Assembly (NCBI GenBank): GCA_042573625.1
Contig: JBHPCZ010000016.1
Coordinates: 1-44,797 of the forward strand
DNA length: 44,797 nucleotides
From: JBHPCZ01 sp042573625
Lineage (GTDB): Bacteria; Desulfobacterota; Desulfobacteria; Desulfobacterales; UBA11574
Direction: 5' to 3'
The first letter of the stretch is position 1; each line of letters opens with the position of its first letter. Shown here piece after piece: positions 16,075-23,783 of this stretch. Made by a program: the position numbers and the translations under genes. The notes beneath the pieces are model-generated. The model was not told where the DNA came from and made no database searches. It saw only the letters and a list, made by a program, of their open reading frames with translations.

Positions 16075-18114
16075 CTAAAATTTCAATTCAATCCCGGCAA
16101 AATAGTTTCGCTCGGGCGCCGGATAATAATAAACACCAGGCGTTGTAGACCCAATGATCGCAGTTTCGGAATATTTTTGATCCGTTAGATTTTTAATGCC
16201 GGCAAAGGCTTTTAATAATTTATAAGTGTAAGACAATTTAAGGTCAATGGTGTAATAGGCATCGAGTTTTGGATATTGATTCGCCATATCACTGATGGCA
16301 TAACTGGAACCGACATAACTGTAGTCCGCCACGAATATAAGTCCGGGTAGAATGTCATCGATGCTGAGCCCCAGATTGCCCTTGTTTTTGGGAACCGCAG
16401 GAATGTCATTTCCGTCAAAAGGTCCCTGTTCGAATGTCGCACTCTCATAGGTGTAGTTTCCGAAAATGGCCACATTTTTTACGGGATTGATCTTGCAGCC
16501 AAACTCTATCCCCAGGCGAAGAGTTTCAGGATAATTTACATTTTGACCAAAAGGGGGGAAGGTAATTTTATTCAACAATATTTCATCTTTGGTATCGACA
16601 CGATAAAAGATCAAATTGGTTGCAACATGTTTTGAAAAACGATGTTTTGCGCCCACTTCATAGTGCATACCGGTTTGGGGTTTGAGGTCAGAATTCAATT
16701 GTAACTGATATGTCCAGGGAGCTACTTCAACTGTTTCAACCATTTCATCGGCCAGTGGAAAACGAAAACTTCGATTGATTCGCATAAATAACGAAGAGTT
16801 TTCATAATATAGATAAGCAAGGCCGATATTGTATGCATTCTCATCTTCTCTAACGGTTTCCTCAAGTGATCCGGAGTAAATATCATCTTGATTTAATTCG
16901 TATTTAACATTTTCGTGACGAGCACCTAAAGAGAAAATCAGCCTGTCAAAAAGATAGAACTCATCATTGAAATATACGCCGATAGTGCTTCTATCACTAT
17001 TGGCAATACCTGTTTGCGCCAAAGGGGGACCGGAATAATTTTTTACATCGTAATCAGAGCTATATAAATCGACACCGGCAATAAATGTGTTTTTATGGTT
17101 AAATATATTTCCATCCCAAAGATATCTAGGGGTAAAGGCCCATGTTTTTTTATCATTTTTTTGGACAAATGCACCCCAAGCACTGTTATCTTGAAGTTCA
17201 GAATCTGATATTCGATACGACAGATCCATGACAATAGCGCCGTAATCCATCAGATCAAAATCGACCCCCAGTTTGAGATACTGATCCGTACTCTCACCTT
17301 CATCATAGTACAGATCCTGTTTCTGTCTCCGGTCAGATTCCATTTGAGCTGTTGAAAGTGGGCCTGGCAATCCATAGTTATCATTATGGTAGGAACCGCT
17401 CAAACTGAGACCGACAAAGTCAGAAATATCGTAGACGATCTTACCGTCGACATCACCGGCTCTGTAGTGGTTGTTTTCCCGGTAGCCGTCGGTATCCTGA
17501 AACGTTGCAAAAAGAGATCCTTTCAGCCCTCCTTTGCCGCCGCTGATCGATGCCGATCCTTTTGTAAAATCATAGCTACCATAAGTAAAAGACGCGGTTG
17601 CTTTAATTTTTTCAGGAGGGATTTTGGTAATAATGTTGATAACTCCGCCCGATGCATTGTCACCATAAAGAACAGAACCTGTTCCGCGGACGACTTCGAT
17701 CCGCTCGATGTGTTCCAGAGGGATCTGAGTCCAATCAACCCCTCTGAGATCTATGTCATTGACCCGGCGACCGTCCACCAGAACCAGTGTATTATACGAA
17801 CCGGTCTCTCCGTATCCGCGTATATCCACATTAACAAATTTTCCATTTCCCAATGTGTCACTAACCGTGATTCCTTCTTCGTAGCGTAGCAGATCAGGCA
17901 CTGTTTTTGCGCTCGAGTTTTCGATATCTTTACTGGTGATTATTGAAACATTGGCAGGAATTTTCTGAACTTCTTGTTCGGTTCGGGTTGCGGTGACCAC
18001 CACTTCCGGCATTGTCGTTACCTGATCTTCCTCCGCATTGCCCCCTTCACCCAGACAGATTCCCGGCATGATCAGAAAAATAAAAAAGAATGCTAAACAG
18101 AAACGCCTCGTCAT
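16075..18114 (-). CDS. btuB: TonB-dependent outer membrane receptor, BtuB-like (vitamin B12)
   Basis: This protein of about 679 residues has a signal peptide (MTRRFCLAFFFIFLIMPGICLG). A TonB box region (MPEVVVTATR) and a plug domain follow (VSIITSKDIENSSAKTVPDLLRYEEGI; GSVLYGDNASGGVINIITK). The rest is a beta-barrel ending in the aromatic YFAGIELKF needed for assembly. Substrate is inferred from the cobalamin riboswitch directly upstream; the protein alone could pass for a siderophore receptor. The start at 18114 has AAAGGAG upstream. A TTG at 18132 would overlap that ribosome binding site. Confidence 0.9.
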   Translation of the reverse strand: MTRRFCLAFFFIFLIMPGICLGEGGNAEEDQVTTMPEVVVTATRTEQEVQKIPANVSIITSKDIENSSAKTVPDLLRYEEGITVSDTLGNGKFVNVDIRGYGETGSYNTLVLVDGRRVNDIDLRGVDWTQIPLEHIERIEVVRGTGSVLYGDNASGGVINIITKIPPEKIKATASFTYGSYDFTKGSASISGGKGGLKGSLFATFQDTDGYRENNHYRAGDVDGKIVYDISDFVGLSLSGSYHNDNYGLPGPLSTAQMESDRRQKQDLYYDEGESTDQYLKLGVDFDLMDYGAIVMDLSYRISDSELQDNSAWGAFVQKNDKKTWAFTPRYLWDGNIFNHKNTFIAGVDLYSSDYDVKNYSGPPLAQTGIANSDRSTIGVYFNDEFYLFDRLIFSLGARHENVKYELNQDDIYSGSLEETVREDENAYNIGLAYLYYENSSLFMRINRSFRFPLADEMVETVEVAPWTYQLQLNSDLKPQTGMHYEVGAKHRFSKHVATNLIFYRVDTKDEILLNKITFPPFGQNVNYPETLRLGIEFGCKINPVKNVAIFGNYTYESATFEQGPFDGNDIPAVPKNKGNLGLSIDDILPGLIFVADYSYVGSSYAISDMANQYPKLDAYYTIDLKLSYTYKLLKAFAGIKNLTDQKYSETAIIGSTTPGVYYYPAPERNYFAGIELKF

Positions 18115-18161
18115 CACATTTTCTCCTTTCAAAAAATAGAGTTATGGTATGTCCAGGCATA

Positions 18162-18196
18162 AAAAAACCCGGACCAAAATGAATCGATCCGGGGAT
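18162..18196 (-). terminator. Riboswitch-linked intrinsic terminator 1
   Basis: On the minus strand CCCCGGATC pairs with the GGTCCGGG arm (18168-18194) and is followed by seven T. It lies between the cobalamin aptamer and the receptor gene. An almost identical terminator occurs at 23222-23254 behind the second aptamer. This indicates control by premature transcription termination. Confidence 0.85.
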
Positions 18197-18254
18197 TTCC
18201 CTTTTTTTATCCTCTGACCATATGGCCGACCCCGGTCCACGAAGGGTTTACCAT

Positions 18255-18420
18255 GGCTTCAGGCAGGTCTTCTGACTTTCGGATCACTCTACTGACCGCA
18301 CCTTCCCATCCTGACGAACAGAACAGTGGCATCTGCGGCGTTTGTCCCCGATTACAGCGGCGGGTCCGTCCCCGATTTTAACGGGGTTCCCTGTTAAGCT
18401 CAATATGAGCACCTGAATGC
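18255..18420 (-). ncRNA. Cobalamin riboswitch 1
   Basis: Read on the minus strand, the aptamer shows the class hallmarks. The 5' element is GGTGCTCATATTGAGCTTAACAGGGAA. The core is GCCGCTGTAATCGGGGAC, the B12 box is GATGCCACTGTT and the 3' part GGGAAGG...GTCAGAAGACCTGCCTG is canonical. It precedes the receptor-exbB-exbD-tonB genes and ends about 60 bases before a terminator hairpin. Cobalamin binding should switch the operon off. Confidence 0.96.
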
Positions 18421-18902
18421 TTGTTCTGGTTCAATAGATGATAAAAGGAATTGAAGTCAAGGAAAAATATCCGTGTATCCTAAAAACCGAGCCAGAATAC
18501 CCCCGCTGCTTGCCGCGGAGAGTTTCACAATTGGAAAGTCTCGACGCCGGTGAAAATAAGGGCTTCAACAGGTGGATATTTTCTACCCATCCGGACATGG
18601 GTGTAACCACTTGAACTGGATAGTTTATACACACTGTGCATTTTTACCCGTATTCGAAACCTGATTTGCTTGTCTGAATATGTAATTGTTTCAATATATT
18701 GTCAAATAAACGCTTGCAACATAATTCATTTGGCACATAGTTTGCGACAGTCCTAAAAGCGAGCTTTGCGAAAACTTTAGACAGGGGCGAACACCCTCGA
18801 GCAGTTGCAAAATTTTAATACTTCACTTGGCTAAAAGCTTTTTTGCAAAATTGTCAAAAGGCTTCATTACGAGGTTTTGAAACCAGTTATAGGAGAATGA
18901 CC
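18421..18902. other. Intergenic region between riboswitch 1 and the HtrA gene
   Basis: No gene is supported. The riboswitch 1 promoter should lie at about 18425-18500 on the minus strand and the protease promoter on the plus strand further right. A GC-rich imperfect hairpin (GCTGCTTGCCGCGG, near 18509-18522) and the dispersed repeat at 18743-18837 are the only structures I see. Confidence 0.5.
18743..18837 (+). repeat. Degenerate dispersed repeat related to the 9515 element
   Basis: The stretch GGGCGAACACCCTCGAGCAGTT matches the inner part of the 9515 element (GGGCTAACACCCTCAAACAGTT) in 18 of 22 positions; the two also share a TTGGCTAAA/CTGGCTAAA phrase. It lies in the leader of the HtrA gene. 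It has no coding capacity and the terminal TCGTAAAAAGT arms are not recognisable here. Confidence 0.5.
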
Positions 18903-20354
18903 ATGAATATGAGCAAAACACGAAAAAAAAGAGCCTTTTTTATTGTATTAAGCCTTTTCATCGGATTTATGGCCGCCGTTTATATTTACCCGGATGCACA
19001 GGTGTATGCCGGACCAGCGGGTGCGATTTCAGTGCCGGGCAGTTTTAATAAATTGGCCGAGAAAGTCAGCCCTTCCGTGGTCAATATCAGGGCAGTGAAG
19101 ATCATCAAAGGCGGTGGCCGTGTTTTTAGAAACTTTCACAGGAGGCCCCAGGGAAAAGATGATCCGTTTCAGGATTTTTTTGACCGGTTCTTTGGAAACG
19201 GTCCTCAGCATGAATTCAAACAGCGAAGCCTCGGTTCGGGATTCATTATCGATCAGGACGGCCATATTGTAACCAATAACCATGTGGTCGAGAATGCAAA
19301 TGAGATAGAGATCAAGCTCAACGACGGCAAATCGTATACAGCGGACATCGTCGGGCGAGATCCCAGTACGGATATTGCTTTGCTCAAAATAGAAGCAAAA
19401 CGCAATCTTCCCTTTGCCAAGCTCGGGAATTCCGATGACCTGAAAGTCGGTGAGTGGGTGGTGGCCATCGGCAGTCCTTTTGGATTGGAGCACACGATCA
19501 CTGCAGGTATTGTCAGTGCCAAAGGTCGTGTTATCGGCTCCGGGCCCTATGATGATTTCATACAAACTGATGCATCCATCAACCCCGGGAACAGCGGCGG
19601 CCCGTTAATCAATATGGAAGGGGAAGTCATCGGGATCAATACGGCCATTGTTGCCGGAGGTACCGGGATCGGGTTTGCCGTCCCGGTGAATGATGCCAAA
19701 GGGGTCATCGAACAGCTTAAAACAAAAGGGGAGGTGACCCGCGGCTGGCTCGGTGTGTCCATCCAGGATGTCAGCGAAGAAGTGTCAGAATATTACCATT
19801 TGAAAAGCAAAAAAGGTGCCCTGGTCGCAGAGGTTTTTGAAGGCGATCCCGCGGACCTGGCAGGTATCAAACCCGGAGATATTATCATCGGAGTAAACAA
19901 TGAAGAGATAGAATCGAGCCGTGATTTGACCAGTCGGATCGCAGCTGTTTCTGTTGGCGAAATCGCCAGAATAAAGGTGTTGCGACAAGGCAAAACAAAG
20001 ACATTTAAGGTGAAAATTGCAAAGAGAGAAGATAAAAATGTTGCATCACGCAGGCATTCAACAGAAACGGCAGGGGAGCTCGGGATCCGGGTATCAAATA
20101 TCACCGCGGATATGGCCCGGCGATATAAACTTTCCGACAAACAGGGGATTGCCGTTGTCGGCGTTGAACCCGGAAGTGCGGGTGCGCAAGCCGGTGTCCG
20201 GGCCGGTGATGTGATCAAAGAAGTCAACCATCACGCTGTCAATACCGTGAAGGCGTATCAATCGGTTTTAGGAAAGATTAAAAAAGGAAAGGACATTCAA
20301 CTGTTTATACACCGAAGAAGTGTGGGATTTTTAGTTATCAGGCTGGAAAAATAG
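18903..20354 (+). CDS. htrA: DegP/HtrA-family periplasmic serine protease
   Basis: This protein of about 483 residues has an N-terminal membrane/signal segment (RAFFIVLSLFIGFMAAVYIYP). A trypsin-like domain follows with the triad His in TNNHVVENA, Asp in DPSTDIALLKI and Ser in NPGNSGGPLINM. Two PDZ domains complete it (about residues 285-375 and 395-480: VSEYYHLKSKKGALVAEV; ARRYKLSDKQGIAVVGVEPGS). It degrades or refolds damaged envelope proteins. AGGAG at 18891-18895 lies 7 bases before the ATG at 18903. Longer in-frame starts (18843, 18897) are less well placed. The gene is alone on the plus strand between two B12 operons, with no obvious functional link. Confidence 0.95.
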   Translation: MNMSKTRKKRAFFIVLSLFIGFMAAVYIYPDAQVYAGPAGAISVPGSFNKLAEKVSPSVVNIRAVKIIKGGGRVFRNFHRRPQGKDDPFQDFFDRFFGNGPQHEFKQRSLGSGFIIDQDGHIVTNNHVVENANEIEIKLNDGKSYTADIVGRDPSTDIALLKIEAKRNLPFAKLGNSDDLKVGEWVVAIGSPFGLEHTITAGIVSAKGRVIGSGPYDDFIQTDASINPGNSGGPLINMEGEVIGINTAIVAGGTGIGFAVPVNDAKGVIEQLKTKGEVTRGWLGVSIQDVSEEVSEYYHLKSKKGALVAEVFEGDPADLAGIKPGDIIIGVNNEEIESSRDLTSRIAAVSVGEIARIKVLRQGKTKTFKVKIAKREDKNVASRRHSTETAGELGIRVSNITADMARRYKLSDKQGIAVVGVEPGSAGAQAGVRAGDVIKEVNHHAVNTVKAYQSVLGKIKKGKDIQLFIHRRSVGFLVIRLEK

Positions 20355-20410
20355 GATAAAAGGTGTTTTTCATCTCCAGTAATGTTCTAAGATGTATAAT
20401 GATCAGAAGG

Positions 20411-20452
20411 TGCGCACATAAATGACTTCCTCTGTGATTATTTTTATGCGCC
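20411..20452. terminator. Possible bidirectional terminator between htrA and btuD
   Basis: GCGCACATAAA (20412-20422) can pair with TTTATGCGC (20443-20451) with one bulge, placed between two converging genes. The loop is large and the T-run is inside the arm, so this is weak. Confidence 0.25.
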
Positions 20453-20463
20453 GTGCTCAAGCC

Positions 20464-21267
20464 TTATGTATCCGTAATTGCGAATTTCTCAGGAACCAGT
20501 GTAATGCGTGGAAATTTTCCTATGGGGCTTTCGTCCACCAAAAGCGTGCATCCATACGCTTCCTCCAGAGTCCGGTATGTGAGGACCTCTGCCGGAAGGC
20601 CGGCGCTGACGATCTGTCCATCTTTGAGCAGAATCAGACGATCGCCGTACATGGCGGCAAGGTTTACGTCATGGGACACCATAACAATGGTGACGCCTTT
20701 TTCTTTTTTCAGCTTCTCCATTAAATCCATCACCCGGCTCTGGTGGGCAAGGTCTAGCGATGCCGTGGGTTCGTCCAGGAGCATGATCTGAGGTTCCTGG
20801 CAAATGGCTCTGGCGATAAAGACCCGTTGTTGTTCGCCCCCGCTCAACTGATCCATTTTTCGACCGGCCAGATGATCCACACCGGTAAAGACCAATGCCT
20901 GTTCCGCCGTTTCCAGGTCCTCTTCCTTCTCCAATCCCAGCATCCCCAGATGGGGTGAACGTCCCATCAGGACCACTTCCATTACCGTAAAAGGGAAGTC
21001 CACCGAAGTCGTTTGAGGGACGAAAGCGATGGTTTTTGCCAGTGCCTTTCGTTTATAACTCTCGATAGGGCGATTCAGAATCTTTAAATGACCTTTTTGA
21101 TGCTTTAAAAGTCCGGCAATGACCTTCATCAATGTGGTTTTTCCGGAACCGTTCGGACCGATAACGATAAAAAAATCTCCCTTGGGGACTGAAAAAGACA
21201 GATTTTCCAGAACCGGCAGGTTCCCGTATGAATAGTTTATCATCGTTGCGTCGATTGCCGAATTCAT
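20464..21267 (-). CDS. btuD: Vitamin B12 ABC transporter ATP-binding protein
   Basis: This 267-residue ABC ATPase has Walker A GPNGSGKTTLM, Q-loop FVPQTTS, signature LSGGEQQRV, Walker B IMLLDEPTASLD and switch His in VSHDVN. It belongs to the FecE/BtuD group that energises import across the inner membrane. It overlaps btuC by 4 bases. Substrate is assigned from the cobalamin riboswitch upstream of the operon; on sequence alone it could serve iron-siderophore uptake. Confidence 0.93.
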   Translation of the reverse strand: MNSAIDATMINYSYGNLPVLENLSFSVPKGDFFIVIGPNGSGKTTLMKVIAGLLKHQKGHLKILNRPIESYKRKALAKTIAFVPQTTSVDFPFTVMEVVLMGRSPHLGMLGLEKEEDLETAEQALVFTGVDHLAGRKMDQLSGGEQQRVFIARAICQEPQIMLLDEPTASLDLAHQSRVMDLMEKLKKEKGVTIVMVSHDVNLAAMYGDRLILLKDGQIVSAGLPAEVLTYRTLEEAYGCTLLVDESPIGKFPRITLVPEKFAITDT

Positions 21268-22274
21268 TGCCTGGACCTCTTTAATAAAAAGATAAACAGC
21301 GGCGCGCCGATCATCGCGGTGATCACGCCGGCCGGCATTTCGCCCTGTCTTGGAAGAACCCTTGCCAGCAGATCACATAAAACCATATACGCCCCGCCGC
21401 CCAACAAAGATGCGGGGACAAGGACCCGATGGTCCGAACCCAGGACAAGCCGCAGCATATGCGGCATGACCAGTCCGACAAATCCCACCAGACCGCAGTG
21501 GCTGACCGTTGCACTGACCATAAAAGACGTAACGACCAGTAAGGTTACGGTTACGGCCTTTATATTGACGCCCATGGTTTGAGCCATTTCTTTCCCCATT
21601 AAGAGCAGATTCATGGTGTTTGAAAGCCAGAAGATCAGGGCAAAGCATGGAATCAGCATTGCGGCCAGTATGCCTACCTGTCTAAGGTCCGTAATGGACA
21701 GATTCCCCATGAGCCAGAAGATGATATTGTGCAAGCGGGCGTCCTGGGTCAGGGAAATCAGAAACATGATGACCGCTGAACAGAAGGCGTTGACCATTAC
21801 CCCGGACAGTAGCAGCGAATCCTTTTTTAAAATCGTTTGACCGGAAGACATGACCAGTATCAAACCGAGTGTCGCTATACTTCCTGAAAAGGCCATCATG
21901 CTTACACCTGGAAAAGGAGAAAAGCCTATCAGGATGCCGATAATGGCGCCGATCGCCGATCCTCCGGATATTCCCAGGATGTACGGCTCGGCCAGAGGGT
22001 TTCTAAGGAGTGCCTGGAAAACGAGGCCGCCCAATGAAAGCGTCGCGCCGACCATTGCTGCCAAAAGCACACGGGGAAACCGGATGCGCCAGATAATGGT
22101 ACCCAGTGTGGTGTCGGGTTCATTGATGTTCGCCAGAGTTTTAAAAACCGCTTTTATACCGCTTTGGGTGGGCCCCATAGAGAGTCCGAGAAGCATCGCA
22201 GCGAAAAGCAGTAAAAGCAGAAGGAATGAAGCGACCAGAACACGTTTTAAAATATTCGGCGGGTTGTACGTCAC
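21264..22274 (-). CDS. btuC: Vitamin B12 ABC transporter permease (FecCD family)
   Basis: This 336-residue protein of the FecCD family has about ten membrane segments, beginning RVLVASFLLLLLLFAAMLLGL. Family signatures include RFPRVLLAAMVGATLSLGGLVFQALLRNPLAEPYILGISGGSA-type sequence and VGFVGLVMPHMLR near the C-terminus. It forms the inner membrane channel for cobalamin with BtuD. It overlaps both btuF upstream and btuD downstream by 4 bases, giving tight translational coupling. Confidence 0.94.
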   Translation of the reverse strand: MTYNPPNILKRVLVASFLLLLLLFAAMLLGLSMGPTQSGIKAVFKTLANINEPDTTLGTIIWRIRFPRVLLAAMVGATLSLGGLVFQALLRNPLAEPYILGISGGSAIGAIIGILIGFSPFPGVSMMAFSGSIATLGLILVMSSGQTILKKDSLLLSGVMVNAFCSAVIMFLISLTQDARLHNIIFWLMGNLSITDLRQVGILAAMLIPCFALIFWLSNTMNLLLMGKEMAQTMGVNIKAVTVTLLVVTSFMVSATVSHCGLVGFVGLVMPHMLRLVLGSDHRVLVPASLLGGGAYMVLCDLLARVLPRQGEMPAGVITAMIGAPLFIFLLKRSRQ

Positions 22275-23188
22275 TGTGCGACCTCAAAAAGTTCGGGATG
22301 AATCAACGGGACCAGCAGTTCAAGCGCATCCACCAGGCGGGGAGAAGGGCGGTCAAAAAGATTTGAATCCACGAGAAAGATACGTTGATTTCGGACAGCG
22401 GGCAGGTCGGTCCACTGGCTCCATTCCGCTTTTATTTGATTAAAATTCCCTTGCCGGGTCATTGAGCTGACGATGAAAACTTCCGGTGAAAGGGCCACCA
22501 CCTGCTCTTGACTGTAACGTGGATATACTGTGGGACCCTCGGCAAGGTTTTTTCCTCCCGCAAGCCCAATGAGTTCGTGGATAAAGGTGCGGGTACCTGC
22601 AGACACGATGGGGGTGATTCCAATCTGAAAAAAAACACGTGGCCTTTGATTCGTTTTGGCAATCATGGACTTAACCTTTTGGATTCGTAAACGCATGTCC
22701 CGGGCCAGTTCCTTTGCTTTTTCATCGGCATTGAGCAGGTGTCCGATTTCGATGACCGTATCGATGACGGCCTCGGTGTTCCTGGGGTCCACCGCGTAAA
22801 CGGGTATATTGAGTGATTCCAAACGCTTAACAACCGCTATGGGATTTCCATCTTTGATAGCGATGCAAAGATCCGGCTTCAACGCCACGATTTTTTCAAG
22901 ATCGAGATGGACGTATGATCCCACCCTGGGGAGGTTTAGGGCCTCTGGAGGATAATCGCTATATCGGGTCGCTCCGATTAAGCGATGCTCCTGAGCAAGG
23001 GCATAAATGATTTCCGTGCTATTCGGTGCCAGGGAAATCACCCGCTTCGGGTCCTCTGTTAGTGTGATGTTTCGTCCCAACTGGTCGGTTACGTTTCTGG
23101 TATCCGATTGTGCTCGGTTGGGGAAAAAGATCCCTGTTAAAATCAGCAAAACGATGATTATACATCTGCGGATAATTATTTTCATCAT
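22271..23188 (-). CDS. btuF: Periplasmic vitamin B12-binding protein
   Basis: This 305-residue type III solute-binding protein has a signal peptide (CIIIVLLILTGIFFPNRAQS). The first lobe follows (VTDQLGRNITLTEDPKRVISLAPNSTEIIYAL) and the second contains VFFQIGITPIVSAGTRTFIHELIGLAGG. It captures cobalamin in the periplasm and hands it to BtuC. First gene of the btuFCD operon; the second cobalamin riboswitch lies about 120 bases upstream. Confidence 0.93.
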   Translation of the reverse strand: MMKIIIRRCIIIVLLILTGIFFPNRAQSDTRNVTDQLGRNITLTEDPKRVISLAPNSTEIIYALAQEHRLIGATRYSDYPPEALNLPRVGSYVHLDLEKIVALKPDLCIAIKDGNPIAVVKRLESLNIPVYAVDPRNTEAVIDTVIEIGHLLNADEKAKELARDMRLRIQKVKSMIAKTNQRPRVFFQIGITPIVSAGTRTFIHELIGLAGGKNLAEGPTVYPRYSQEQVVALSPEVFIVSSMTRQGNFNQIKAEWSQWTDLPAVRNQRIFLVDSNLFDRPSPRLVDALELLVPLIHPELFEVAQ

Positions 23189-23221
23189 GGTTATTATTAA
23201 CTTAACTGTGTCGATATCAGA

Positions 23222-23254
23222 AAAAACCCCGGACCGAAAAAATCGATCCGGGGA
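23222..23254 (-). terminator. Riboswitch-linked intrinsic terminator 2
   Basis: On the minus strand CCCCGGA (23247-23253) pairs with TCCGGGG (23227-23233) and six T follow. It sits between aptamer 2 and btuF and is nearly identical to terminator 1, including the adjoining TCAGAGGATAAAAAGGGA stretch that may take part in the alternative fold. Confidence 0.88.
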
Positions 23255-23308
23255 TGTCCCTTTTTATCCTCTGATCTTTTTACATTCCTCAGTCCGCGGA
23301 GGTGATGC

Positions 23309-23549
23309 TGGCTTTTCAGGCAGGTCTTCTGACTCTCGGATCATTCTACTTACCGCGCCTTCCCGGACCGGATGTGTTAAGAAGCTCCGGTGTCGTTTGA
23401 CATGTACCAGTGGCTCTATAATCGTTAACGGTATTTAGGCGCAGCTAATTACCATAAACAATTCAGCGGTGTTCGTCCCCGATTACAGCGGCGGGCCCAT
23501 CCCCGAATCTCACGGGGTTCCCTGTTATACTCAATCTGAGTACCTGATG
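23309..23549 (-). ncRNA. Cobalamin riboswitch 2 (expanded)
   Basis: It has the same class signatures as riboswitch 1: CAGGTACTCAGATTGAGTATAACAGGGAA, GCCGCTGTAATCGGGGAC, GAGCCACTGG and GTCAGAAGACCTGCCTG. The segment between the CACCGC element and the GCCACTG box is about 45 bases longer than in riboswitch 1. It contains a private hairpin (GGTA.TTAG paired with CTAA.TACC). It controls btuF-btuC-btuD. Confidence 0.95.
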
Positions 23550-23783
23550 TTGACTATGTTCAAGTAATGAAAAAACAGTTGAAATGTCAAGGAAATTATC
23601 CATTGATAGGGGCGAAAAGCAGTTTTTTTGAATGACGAATACCGGTGTCGTTTTTCATTCGTTCATCTAAATGATCCTCCTTTACAATCCATATAGAAAT
23701 TGGTAGCCATAGATTATTGGGTATATTATTTTTCTCATTGCCATGGATGAGTTTGTGGGACGCCGGAAACAAGGATTTTAACC

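Noticed and set aside
17386..17889. 167-codon plus-strand frame
   Set aside because: Antisense to the TonB-dependent receptor plug and barrel, which is well supported.
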